Assembly: GCA_027314025.1 (NCBI GenBank)
Contig: DAHVCP010000064.1
Span: 1 to 64,000 of the forward strand
Length of the DNA: 64,000 nucleotides
DNA from: Acidobacteriota bacterium
GTDB lineage: Bacteria > Acidobacteriota > Terriglobia > Terriglobales > SCQP01
Reading direction: 5' to 3'
Positions 8,896 through 15,884 of this stretch are shown one piece after another; position 1 is the first letter of the stretch; the number at the start of each line of letters is the position of its first letter. The translations under genes were made by a program, and so were the position numbers. The notes beneath the pieces were generated by a model. It was given only the letters and a program-made list of their open reading frames with translations, had not been told where the DNA came from and did not search any database.

Positions 8896-9226
8896 AATGG
8901 CTTTGGGGGTCCGCCCCCAACTGCCGGGCGCGGGTAAGCCGGGCGGCAAACGCCGGGCTTCGGTTGATTATACGCGGACTGCGCGCCCTGGGGCAACGGC
9001 GCGGGGGCGGGCCGGCGCGCCGGCGGGCGATGGTCTAGGCACATTCCGGCGCATTTGTCACGCGGCCGCGCCGGGCGCAAGATGGGACGATTCCGATTGG
9101 GGGTTGAAAAAAAACCTGGGGAAAGGTAAAACAACAAACCTCCCTGCATTTTCCACGGCGGCATCGGAATGAGGCGGAGAGAGGGCCTGCGCTGCGGCGG
9201 GCTTTTCCAGTGAAACACGGCAAGTC
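8896..9226. other. rpmH-dnaA divergent intergenic region, possible origin-proximal segment
   Basis: About 331 bp between divergent rpmH and dnaA, the usual place for a bacterial replication origin. It holds the rpmH promoter candidate and a locally A-rich stretch (an eight-A run near 9109 and further A-rich sequence to about 9140). One DnaA-box-like site, TTTTCCACG, lies at 9149-9157 (consensus TTATCCACA, one base off the relaxed form). No cluster of DnaA boxes was found, so an origin cannot be claimed from sequence alone. Confidence 0.35.
8967..8996 (-). promoter_or_regulatory. Candidate sigma-70 promoter for the rpmH-rnpA cluster
   Basis: On the minus strand a perfect TATAAT (8967-8972) is preceded after 18 bases by TTGCCC (8991-8996, four of six matches to TTGACA). 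Transcription would start near 8960, about 65 bases before the rpmH ATG. The spacing is one base longer than ideal. This is the only perfect -10 box noticed in the rpmH-dnaA interval. Confidence 0.55.
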
Positions 9227-10597
9227 ATGGCGGATTCCGGCGAAAAAACGGTAACGGCCTGGGAGGCGATCCTGGGCGAAATGAAAAAAGAAGTGCCCGC
9301 GCGCAGCTTCCACATTTGGCTGCGGCCCACGCGGCAGGACCGTTTGGCGGACGGGACCCTGTACGTGACGGTGCCGGGCGCTGATTTTCAACGGGCCGGG
9401 GAACGGTTCGGCCCGCAGATCGAACGCGCCATCCGGGGGCTGCACTTGGAGAGCGAGATTCAAGCCGTAAAGTTCGTGGCCGGCGGCGCGAGCGCCGCCC
9501 CCAGCCCGGCCGCGCCGCCGGCGGAAGCGCCTCGGCAGCAACGTCTCGATTTCGAATCCACCAGTAATTCGCTGAACCCGCGCTATACCTTCGACACCTT
9601 CGTCGTGGGCGCGGCCAATCAATTCGCGCATGCTGCCGCCAAGGCCGCGGCCAACCGCCCGGGCAGGGCCTACAATCCCCTTTTCCTGTATGGCGGCGTG
9701 GGCATGGGCAAGACCCACCTGATGCAGGCGGTGGGCCATCAAGCCCGGACCAGCGATCCCCGCCTGCGGGTCGAGTACGTGACCGCCGAGCGCTTCGTCA
9801 ACGACATGATCGCGGCGCTGATGAACAACCAGATGCTGGCGTTTCGCGACCGCTATCGCGGCGTGGATGTGCTGCTGATTGACGATATTCAGTTCATCGC
9901 CAACAAGGAGCGCATGCAGGAGGAGTTCTTCCACACCTTCAACGCGCTGCACGCAGCGGAAAAGCAGGTGGTCATTTCCAGCGACCGCCCGCCGCGGGAA
10001 CTGCCGCAGCTGGAGGAACGGCTGCGTTCGCGCTTTGAGAGCGGATTGATTACCGATCTCCAGCCGCCGGACCTGGAAACGCGCATCGCCATTTTGACGA
10101 AAAAGGCGGCCGCGGAGCGGGCCGCCCATCCCCAGACGCCGGAACTGACGCCGGAGATCGCGGAGTTCATCGCCGGGAAAATCAAGAGCAACGTCCGTGA
10201 ATTGGAGGGCGCGCTGGTACGCCTGCTGGCCTACTGCTCACTGAAAAGCCTGCCGATGACGCCGTCCGTGGCGCAAGAGGCGCTGCGGCATCTGATTGAC
10301 GAGCAGCGGCGCAAGGTGGACATTGAAGGCATCGCCAAAGTGGTGGCGGAGCATTTCTCCTTGCGGGTAGCCGATTTGAAGGCGCGCAACAACTCCCAGC
10401 CGATCGTCTATCCGCGGCAAATCGGGATGTATCTGGCCAAGAAATATACCGGCGCCTCGCTGCCGGAGATCGCCCGTTTCTACGGCGGCAAGCATCACTC
10501 CACGGTGATCCACTCCATCCGTAAGATCGAAGCTGCCCGGCAGCAAGATGGCGAGTTGGAACGGCTGCTGGGATTGCTGGGCGACAAGCTGAGCTAG
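9227..10597 (+). CDS. dnaA: Chromosomal replication initiator protein DnaA
   Basis: 456 residues, normal length. DnaA-ATP binds DnaA boxes and melts the origin. Domain I (about 1-80) contains the expected FHIWLRP segment; a Pro/Ala-rich linker follows. The AAA+ domain has Walker A GGVGMGKTHL (about 155-164) and Walker B VLLIDDIQF. The C-terminal helix-turn-helix contains LPEIARFYGGKHHSTVIHSI, the DnaA-box recognition signature. It reads alone on the plus strand against its neighbours. Its TAG stop overlaps that of convergent motB in the tetranucleotide CTAG, and dnaN, its usual partner downstream, is absent. Confidence 0.98.
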   Translation: MADSGEKTVTAWEAILGEMKKEVPARSFHIWLRPTRQDRLADGTLYVTVPGADFQRAGERFGPQIERAIRGLHLESEIQAVKFVAGGASAAPSPAAPPAEAPRQQRLDFESTSNSLNPRYTFDTFVVGAANQFAHAAAKAAANRPGRAYNPLFLYGGVGMGKTHLMQAVGHQARTSDPRLRVEYVTAERFVNDMIAALMNNQMLAFRDRYRGVDVLLIDDIQFIANKERMQEEFFHTFNALHAAEKQVVISSDRPPRELPQLEERLRSRFESGLITDLQPPDLETRIAILTKKAAAERAAHPQTPELTPEIAEFIAGKIKSNVRELEGALVRLLAYCSLKSLPMTPSVAQEALRHLIDEQRRKVDIEGIAKVVAEHFSLRVADLKARNNSQPIVYPRQIGMYLAKKYTGASLPEIARFYGGKHHSTVIHSIRKIEAARQQDGELERLLGLLGDKLS

Positions 10598-11532
10598 CGC
10601 TCCGCCGGTCCCGCCGCGGCCCGGGGCTTTCGCGCCGCCGCGGAGGGGCTGCGCGGTTTGCGCGCCGTGGCGTGCGGCCGCGCCAAGGCCGCAGCGGCGG
10701 CGCCGCGCCCCGTCCGCGGCTGCGGCAGGAGCAGCGGAACGGGAGGCAGGATCACGATGTCCACGTGGCGGTTCAGCCGCCGCCCGGCGGCCGTGGCGTT
10801 ATTGCCGATCGGGTGATATTTGCCATAGCCGGCAGCGGAAAGTCGCTGGGGCGGAAAATGAAAGCGGCGGATAAATAACTCGACCAGTCCCACCGCCCGC
10901 GCCGTCGAAAGCGCCCAGTTGGAATGGAATTGGGCATTGTGAATCGGCACATTATCGGTAAAGCCCTCGAAGCGCACCGCATTGCGGCGCTGCCGGAGGA
11001 TCAGGGCGATGCTCGCGAGCGGCGCGATGGCGCCCGGCAGGAGCGCGGCGGAGCCGCTGGAATAGAATCCCGCTTCCTGCAAACTGACCACTACCCCGGC
11101 GCGGCGCACCGTGACGGTGACCTGATGATCGGCCAGCTGCGGCCGCAGCGCCACGCGCATCTGCGCCGCCAGCGCCTCGAGTTCGTGCTTCCGCGCCTCG
11201 GCGGCGAGTTGGCGCCAGGCGCCGGGGGTGGGAGGCGCGGCCGCGGCGGGCAGGCCCTCCGCGGCTAGGGCCGGCGGTCCGGCGGTGGCAAGCGAAGGAG
11301 TTTGGCTCAGGGCCGGCTGCGCCGAGGATGGAGCGAAGAGGGCCAGGCGCTGGAATGCCGCCTGGATGGCGGCGGCCATTTGCCGCGTGCGCGCGGTATT
11401 GGATTGGGAACTCGCGAAGAGCACGACGAAGAAGGCAAAAAGCAGGGTGACGAAGTCCGCGTAGCTAACCAGCCACCGTTCGTGATTGGGGCCGTGCTCG
11501 CCGCCTCGTTTGCGCCGTCCGCGGCGCCTCAT
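10594..11532 (-). CDS. motB: Flagellar motor stator protein MotB
   Basis: 312 residues. MotB forms the peptidoglycan-anchored half of the MotA5B2 proton-driven stator. Visible: a basic N-terminus, one transmembrane helix at about 26-45 with the proton-carrying Asp26 in SYADFVTLLFAFF, an Ala/Pro-rich linker, and a C-terminal OmpA-like peptidoglycan-binding domain (GFTDNVPIHNAQF, then NRHVDIVIL). The C-terminal ~40 residues are a basic Ala/Pro/Arg tail with no recognised role. The start at 11532 overlaps the motA stop in ATGA, indicating translational coupling; the extra residues upstream of it are not family-like. Confidence 0.94.
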   Translation of the reverse strand: MRRRGRRKRGGEHGPNHERWLVSYADFVTLLFAFFVVLFASSQSNTARTRQMAAAIQAAFQRLALFAPSSAQPALSQTPSLATAGPPALAAEGLPAAAAPPTPGAWRQLAAEARKHELEALAAQMRVALRPQLADHQVTVTVRRAGVVVSLQEAGFYSSGSAALLPGAIAPLASIALILRQRRNAVRFEGFTDNVPIHNAQFHSNWALSTARAVGLVELFIRRFHFPPQRLSAAGYGKYHPIGNNATAAGRRLNRHVDIVILPPVPLLLPQPRTGRGAAAAALARPHATARKPRSPSAAARKPRAAAGPAER

Positions 11533-12350
11533 CCCGCCGCCTGACTGGGGGCGCCGGCCATATTCGCCGCCTCGGCTGCGTCCTTCTCCTTGGCGGCGGC
11601 TTTGCCCTCCGCGCCGCAATAGGCCCGGAGTTTGGTTTCCAGCATGCGGGGGTTCATTCCCTCCAGAATGGATAGCGTTCCCTCGAGAACCATTTCCCGC
11701 GCCTTCGCGGCGTCCTCGGCATAATGCTTCAGCTTGCCGGCCACGGGCAGATAGAACAGGTTGGCGGACGCGACCCCGTAGATGGTGGCGACGAAGGCGA
11801 CGGCGATGCCGCGTCCGACCTCGCTGATGTTATTCAGGTGCTGCATCACCTCGATGAGGCCGAGCACGGCGCCCAAAATGCCGACCGTCGGCGCGTAGCC
11901 CCCGGCGGCCTCGAACACCTTGGGGATGCGCTCGGCGTGCTCGGCGAGGTTGTCAATTTCCAGCTCCATGATGCCGCGGAGATCTTGGGAATCGGTGCCG
12001 TCAATGGCCAGCATTAGCGCCTTTTTGAGAAACGGATCATTGACCGCGCCAAGGTCGGCGTCGAGGGAAACGATGCCCAGTTTGCGGGCCTTTTGCGCGA
12101 AGGCGAGGATCTGCTCCAATTGCTTTTCGACATGCTCGCCGGCGGGCACAAACACGCTGGGCAGGGCGCGGAATGCGGTTAGGACCGTGGCCATGGGGAA
12201 CTGCAGCAGGATCGCGCCCAGGGTGCCGCCAAACACGATGAGGGCGGCGCTGGGCTGCAAGATCTGCACGATCTTGCCGCCATCAATAGTCATGCCGCCG
12301 AGGATGCCTCCGATGGCGAGCAGAATTCCCAACCAGCTGCTTTTTTCCAT
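11529..12350 (-). CDS. motA: Flagellar motor stator protein MotA
   Basis: 273 residues, typical for MotA. Four hydrophobic helices are visible: residues ~5-25 and ~30-50 at the N-terminus, then two near residues 150-175 (APTVGILGAVLGLIEVM) and 185-210 (GIAVAFVATIYGVASANLFYLP). The cytoplasmic loop between the pairs carries the charged torque-generating surface. The C-terminal tail is Lys/Glu/Ala-rich. It lies between flbD and motB with 1-base (TGATG) and 4-base (ATGA) overlaps, so the three genes form one translation unit. Confidence 0.95.
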   Translation of the reverse strand: MEKSSWLGILLAIGGILGGMTIDGGKIVQILQPSAALIVFGGTLGAILLQFPMATVLTAFRALPSVFVPAGEHVEKQLEQILAFAQKARKLGIVSLDADLGAVNDPFLKKALMLAIDGTDSQDLRGIMELEIDNLAEHAERIPKVFEAAGGYAPTVGILGAVLGLIEVMQHLNNISEVGRGIAVAFVATIYGVASANLFYLPVAGKLKHYAEDAAKAREMVLEGTLSILEGMNPRMLETKLRAYCGAEGKAAAKEKDAAEAANMAGAPSQAAG

Positions 12351-12586
12351 CAGTCCCGCGCTCCACAGGGTTGGGGCTCCGCGGCCGCGGCGGCGTGGCC
12401 AAGGGCGGGCCAGATCTCACGACGGAAGGCGACGATTCGAGCCACCACCTCGTCCACCGATTCCAGCACCAGCAGGCGTTCTCCGTTCATGAGGGTGACG
12501 GTGGTGTCCGGCGCGCTCTCGACGAACTTAATCGCGTCGCTATTGACCATGAAGGTCTGGCGATTGAATCGGGTGAGGCGGATCAT
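12350..12586 (-). CDS. flbD: FlbD-family small flagellar protein
   Basis: 78 residues matching the small FlbD family (not the Caulobacter response regulator of the same name): starts MIRLTRFNRQTFMVN, continues KFVESAPDTTVTLMNGERL and VLESVDEVVARI. Its biochemical role is not settled; it usually lies just before motA, as here. The last ~15 residues are Ala-rich and variable. The start at 12586 is the only Met consistent with the family; the long upstream extension is unlike it. It shares one base with the motA start. Confidence 0.88.
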   Translation of the reverse strand: MIRLTRFNRQTFMVNSDAIKFVESAPDTTVTLMNGERLLVLESVDEVVARIVAFRREIWPALGHAAAAAEPQPCGARD

Positions 12587-12597
12587 CGCGGCAGGCC

Positions 12598-12945
12598 TTA
12601 AGGCGTGGTGTTTTGCAGCGACTCTTTCCACGCCCGCAATTGGACAAGTTTGCCGTTCGCCTGGCGGAGATGGGCACGGCGAGCCAGCAGTGCGGCTTGC
12701 CGCGCGGAGAGTTCGGCGCCTAACGCCTGTAACTGGCGGTAGTACCGTTCCACCTCGCGATCCATTGCGGCGTCGGTCCGCCGCGCGGCGCAGAGCGGCG
12801 CGAGCGCGTCCATCGCCGTCAGCCGCGCGCGCAATTCCCCCCAACTCGCTTCGCTCGGCATGTCGAGCCAGGCCGCCACGGCGGCGTTGGCCGCGCGCAG
12901 TTCGGCCAGCAGCTCGCCGGGCGCGATGGCAGCGGCGGGCGCCAT
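12598..12945 (-). CDS. Small helical protein of unknown function between fliS and flbD
   Basis: 115 residues, not recognised. Almost all is predicted alpha-helical with Ala, Leu, Arg and Glu heptad-like spacing, and it contains a Trp-bearing N-terminal segment (AWLDMPSEASWGEL). No signal peptide or membrane helix. It overlaps the fliS stop by one base and precedes flbD by 11 bases, so it belongs to the fliD-motB transcription unit. In many bacteria the position after fliS is held by the small helical chaperone FliT; this could be a diverged equivalent, but that rests on position and composition only. Confidence 0.75.
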   Translation of the reverse strand: MAPAAAIAPGELLAELRAANAAVAAWLDMPSEASWGELRARLTAMDALAPLCAARRTDAAMDREVERYYRQLQALGAELSARQAALLARRAHLRQANGKLVQLRAWKESLQNTTP

Positions 12946-13406
12946 TACGCCCGCCAGGCGGGAACTCCCGCGGCAACGGAGGTGGGTGCAAAGCGGGAGG
13001 GCGCGGTGGGCGCCCCGGCCGCCGCTGGGCCCCGGGCCTCGTCCCGTTCCACCGCCCGCCAGGCCTCTCGCAGACCGGCGAATTGAGTCTCCAACTCGGC
13101 GAACATGGCCGGTGAATTCTTCACCCCGGCGTCAAAGATCCGGGTAGCGGCGACCGCGTAGAACTGCCGCAGCGTCGCGGCGACTTGGCCGCCCCGTTCG
13201 CCATCCAGCGTTGCCCGCAGGTAGGCGATGATGTCCAGCGCCCGGTTGGCATGTTCCACGCGGCGGGGAATATCGTTGCGCTGCGCCGCCTCCATGGCCA
13301 GGCGCAGGCAGGTCACCACGCCTTCATAGAGCATCCCGACCAAGCCGGCCGGGGTGGCGCTTTCCACCGCCATGCGCCGGTAGTGTTCACGTGCCGTTTC
13401 CCGCAT
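12945..13406 (-). CDS. fliS: Flagellin export chaperone FliS
   Basis: 153 residues. FliS binds the flagellin C-terminus in the cytoplasm and prevents premature polymerisation before export. The N-terminal pattern (Y-x-x-x-x-V-E-S-A-TPAGLVGMLYEGVV) and the downstream helices RVEHANRALDIIAYLRATLD match the family. The C-terminal ~30 residues are Ala/Pro-rich and variable. An AAGGGGA-like ribosome binding site precedes the ATG. It follows fliD by 60 bases and overlaps the next small gene by one base. Confidence 0.93.
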   Translation of the reverse strand: MRETAREHYRRMAVESATPAGLVGMLYEGVVTCLRLAMEAAQRNDIPRRVEHANRALDIIAYLRATLDGERGGQVAATLRQFYAVAATRIFDAGVKNSPAMFAELETQFAGLREAWRAVERDEARGPAAAGAPTAPSRFAPTSVAAGVPAWRA

Positions 13407-13466
13407 CGTATATCCCCTTTGCGATTTCGTTCCGACTCGTCTGGCCCGCGCGCCGCTGGGCGACGG

Positions 13467-14870
13467 TTAGCCGCCCGAGGTGGAACCGCCGGACGACACG
13501 CTCCCCAGCGAGCCCATCTGGCCGCTGATCTGCTGCAACAGCAGCGGCAGGGTTTGCAGGCTGGCGTTGACCTGGCTGTATTCCTGCGTCAACTGCTGTT
13601 GCTGCACCGCCAGCTGCGCGTTGATTTGGTTGATTTGGCTGGTGAGGTCGGTTTGCTGCGTCTGGAGGTTGTTTACCTCCACGTTCAACGGGCCGGTGGA
13701 CGGGTCCGTAAGCTGGCTCAGCGTCGTGGTCAGGTTGGCGCCGAAGGTGCCCGTGGCGCCCTGGAAGAAGTTCTGCACCGCGGAGAAGTTCGAACTGAGG
13801 GCCGATTGCAGCGTGGTGTTGTTGACCGCCAGCGTCCCATCGGTGTTGACGGTGATTCCCAGCGAAGAGAGGCTGGTGATGCCGTTGTTGCCGCTCATGG
13901 TGTTATTCGCGGCGTAGAGCAGTTGGCTTTGCAGTAGGGACAATCCGGGGTCGGCTTGCAGCGGTTGCGCCTGGACGGTGGTATTGCCCGCGGCGTCGGT
14001 GCCCGTGGTGACGCTGAACTGCTGGTTGATGTCCCCGATCACCGTGTTGTATGCGGAGACGAAGCTGTTGATGGCCGTGGTCGCGGCGCTGGTATCCCCG
14101 CCGACGGTCACCGCGGCGGGTGAAGCCGAGGTTCCCGTCAACGACAGCGTCACGCCCGGGATGGCGCCGGTCACGGTGTTGCTGCTGCTGCTGATGCCGA
14201 TGCCGTCCACGGTCAGCGCGGCGTTGGTTCCCGCCTGGGTCTGCGTGAACGTCAGGCCGGTGGTATTGCTGGCGACGGTAATGTTGCCCGGCGTGCCGGT
14301 GCTGTTGCTCAGCAGGGCCAGACGGGAGCCGTTGGCGTCGGTGATGACGCTGGCGGTGACGCCCAGGCCCGCTTGGTTGATGGTGCTGGCCAGGCCGCCG
14401 AGGGTGTCATTCGCGCTGGTCACGGTGACCATCTGCGCCGTTCCCGAGCCGACCTGAATGGTGAAGGAGCCGGTCCCAAACGTGGTGCTGGAGCTGGCCA
14501 ATGCATTCGTGTCGTAGGACGAGGTGGTGGCCAGGGCGGAGACGGAGATCTGGTGGTTGCCGGCGGTAGCCGTGCTGTCGGCGGTTGCGTTGACGACGCC
14601 GCTGTTGGACGAGGTCGCGGCCATCCCGCTGAGGCCGCCGGCAAGGCTGGTCAGGTTCTGGAAGGCGGTCTGCAGCGAATTGAGATTGGAGCTGATGCTG
14701 CTCAGCGCGCTGGATTGGCTGTTGAGCTGGCTTTGCTCACTCAGCAAATTCGACGCGGGCAATTCCAACGCCTGCATGGAGGCCTGCACCATCTGCTGCA
14801 CGTTGAAGCCCATGCTCGACCCGTAGATCAGGTTTTGGGTGTCGACGGTGGGGAGGCTGATGGATCCCAT
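13467..14870 (-). CDS. fliD: Flagellar filament cap protein FliD (HAP2)
   Basis: 467 residues. FliD caps the growing filament and folds incoming flagellin subunits. Features: an N-terminal helical segment with GFNVQQMVQASMQALELPAS-like sequence and a long Ser/Asn/Gln coiled region, a Ser/Thr/Gly-rich central beta domain (about 110-260), and a C-terminal coiled coil ending before a Gly/Ser tail. The very high Ser/Thr content resembles other exported filament proteins and would offer O-glycosylation sites. Encoded after fliC and before fliS, the standard order. Confidence 0.93.
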   Translation of the reverse strand: MGSISLPTVDTQNLIYGSSMGFNVQQMVQASMQALELPASNLLSEQSQLNSQSSALSSISSNLNSLQTAFQNLTSLAGGLSGMAATSSNSGVVNATADSTATAGNHQISVSALATTSSYDTNALASSSTTFGTGSFTIQVGSGTAQMVTVTSANDTLGGLASTINQAGLGVTASVITDANGSRLALLSNSTGTPGNITVASNTTGLTFTQTQAGTNAALTVDGIGISSSSNTVTGAIPGVTLSLTGTSASPAAVTVGGDTSAATTAINSFVSAYNTVIGDINQQFSVTTGTDAAGNTTVQAQPLQADPGLSLLQSQLLYAANNTMSGNNGITSLSSLGITVNTDGTLAVNNTTLQSALSSNFSAVQNFFQGATGTFGANLTTTLSQLTDPSTGPLNVEVNNLQTQQTDLTSQINQINAQLAVQQQQLTQEYSQVNASLQTLPLLLQQISGQMGSLGSVSSGGSTSGG

Positions 14871-14914
14871 ATACGCTTCCGGGGTTGCCGCATTCCGATC
14901 GGGGAAGTAAGAAA

Positions 14915-14946
14915 CGGCGGGGGCGCCCGCTGGGCGCCCCGCGCCG
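14915..14946 (-). terminator. Intrinsic terminator after the flagellin gene
   Basis: Read on the minus strand, a very GC-rich hairpin (core GGGCGCCC repeated either side of a three-base loop, extended by CGGCGC/GGCGG flanks) lies about 20 bases after the flagellin stop and is followed by TTTCTTACTT. It would separate abundant flagellin mRNA from fliD, allowing partial read-through. Confidence 0.65.
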
Positions 14947-14964
14947 CAGAGCTAGCGACGGCCG

Positions 14965-15789
14965 CTAGGGAACGAGCTTCAGGACCAGTTGTTGCGCCGC
15001 GTTGGCCTGGCTGAGCGCCGAAATTCCGGTCTCGGCCAGGATCTGCTGCTGCGACATCTGCCCCACCACGGCCGGGATGTTCGCCGCCATGATGCTGTTT
15101 TCCGCCGCGGTGACGTTCTGGATCTGCGTGTTCATGACGTTCGTGGCGTCTTGCAGCCGGTTGACCGAAGCGCCGACCGTGCCACGGTTCGTATCCACCG
15201 TGTTGATCGCGGAGGTAATCGCGGTCAATGCCGCCTGCGCGCTGGCCTGGGTCGACAGACTCGCCGTGTTCAGACCCAACGAGGTGGAACTGAGCACGCC
15301 GGTAGTGACGGAAACGGTGTTGACGCCGCCGCTGGTGCCGTCGCTCATGAAGATGGTGGTCGCCGAGGAACTGAACACGGCGTTGCCGTTGTAGGTGGTG
15401 CTGGAGCCGATGCTGTTCACTTCGGCCATCAGCTGCGTGAACTGGTTGTTCAACGCCGTCGACTGGGTGGCGCTTTCCGTGCCGTTGGAGGCTTCGGTGG
15501 CCAGGGTCACCGCGCTGTTGAGAATGTTGTTGACCTGGCCCAGGGCGCCATCGGCGATTTGCAGCAAGCCGATGCCGGTGCTGGCGTTCTGCACCGACTG
15601 GCTCAGCGCCAGCTCATTGGCGTGCAGGCCGTTGGCGATGGACAGGCCGGCAGGATCGCTGGCGCCGCTGTTGATGCGCGCGCCGGTGGAAAGCTGCGTC
15701 AGCGAGTTTTGCAGGTTGCCCTGGTTGACGTTGATTTGGTTCTCCGCGGTGAGCGCGGGGATGTTGTACAGGAGGCTAAGCGAACCCAT
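14965..15789 (-). CDS. fliC: Flagellin
   Basis: 274 residues, a minimal flagellin. The N-terminal D0/D1 region (to about residue 135) contains the family pattern LSTGARINSGASDPAGLSIAN and the C-terminal D1/D0 region the pattern IQNVTAAENSIMAANIPAVV ending in LVLKLVP. Between them only a short Ser/Thr/Gly-rich stretch remains, so the exposed D2/D3 domains are missing and glycans, if any, would decorate this small loop. It is a single-gene unit with its own sigma-28 promoter upstream and hairpin terminator downstream, and lies just after two glycosyltransferase genes. Confidence 0.96.
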   Translation of the reverse strand: MGSLSLLYNIPALTAENQINVNQGNLQNSLTQLSTGARINSGASDPAGLSIANGLHANELALSQSVQNASTGIGLLQIADGALGQVNNILNSAVTLATEASNGTESATQSTALNNQFTQLMAEVNSIGSSTTYNGNAVFSSSATTIFMSDGTSGGVNTVSVTTGVLSSTSLGLNTASLSTQASAQAALTAITSAINTVDTNRGTVGASVNRLQDATNVMNTQIQNVTAAENSIMAANIPAVVGQMSQQQILAETGISALSQANAAQQLVLKLVP

Positions 15790-15857
15790 GTCTTTTTGTT
15801 CCCCTTGAAATCTGGATCCCGCCCACGCGGGAGCCGGTATTTTTGACTACACCGCTG

Positions 15858-15884
15858 TTATCGGCAGTGCGACCGGGGGGTTTA
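15858..15884 (-). promoter_or_regulatory. Sigma-28 (FliA) promoter of the flagellin gene
   Basis: On the minus strand the -10 element is GCCGATAA (15858-15865), identical to the FliA consensus. Exactly 11 bases upstream is TAAACCCC (15877-15884), which keeps the TAAA core of the -35 consensus TAAAGTTT. Transcription would begin about 60 bases before the flagellin ATG. The -35 element overlaps the TAA stop of the upstream glycosyltransferase gene. Confidence 0.85.

Noticed and set aside
9149-9157. DnaA box TTTTCCACG as evidence for the replication origin
   Set aside because: Only one box-like site was found between rpmH and dnaA, with no ordered cluster or clear DNA unwinding element, so an oriC feature was not called.
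9035-10129. 364-codon open frame antisense to dnaA
   Set aside because: Opposite strand of an unmistakable dnaA; no protein-like features.
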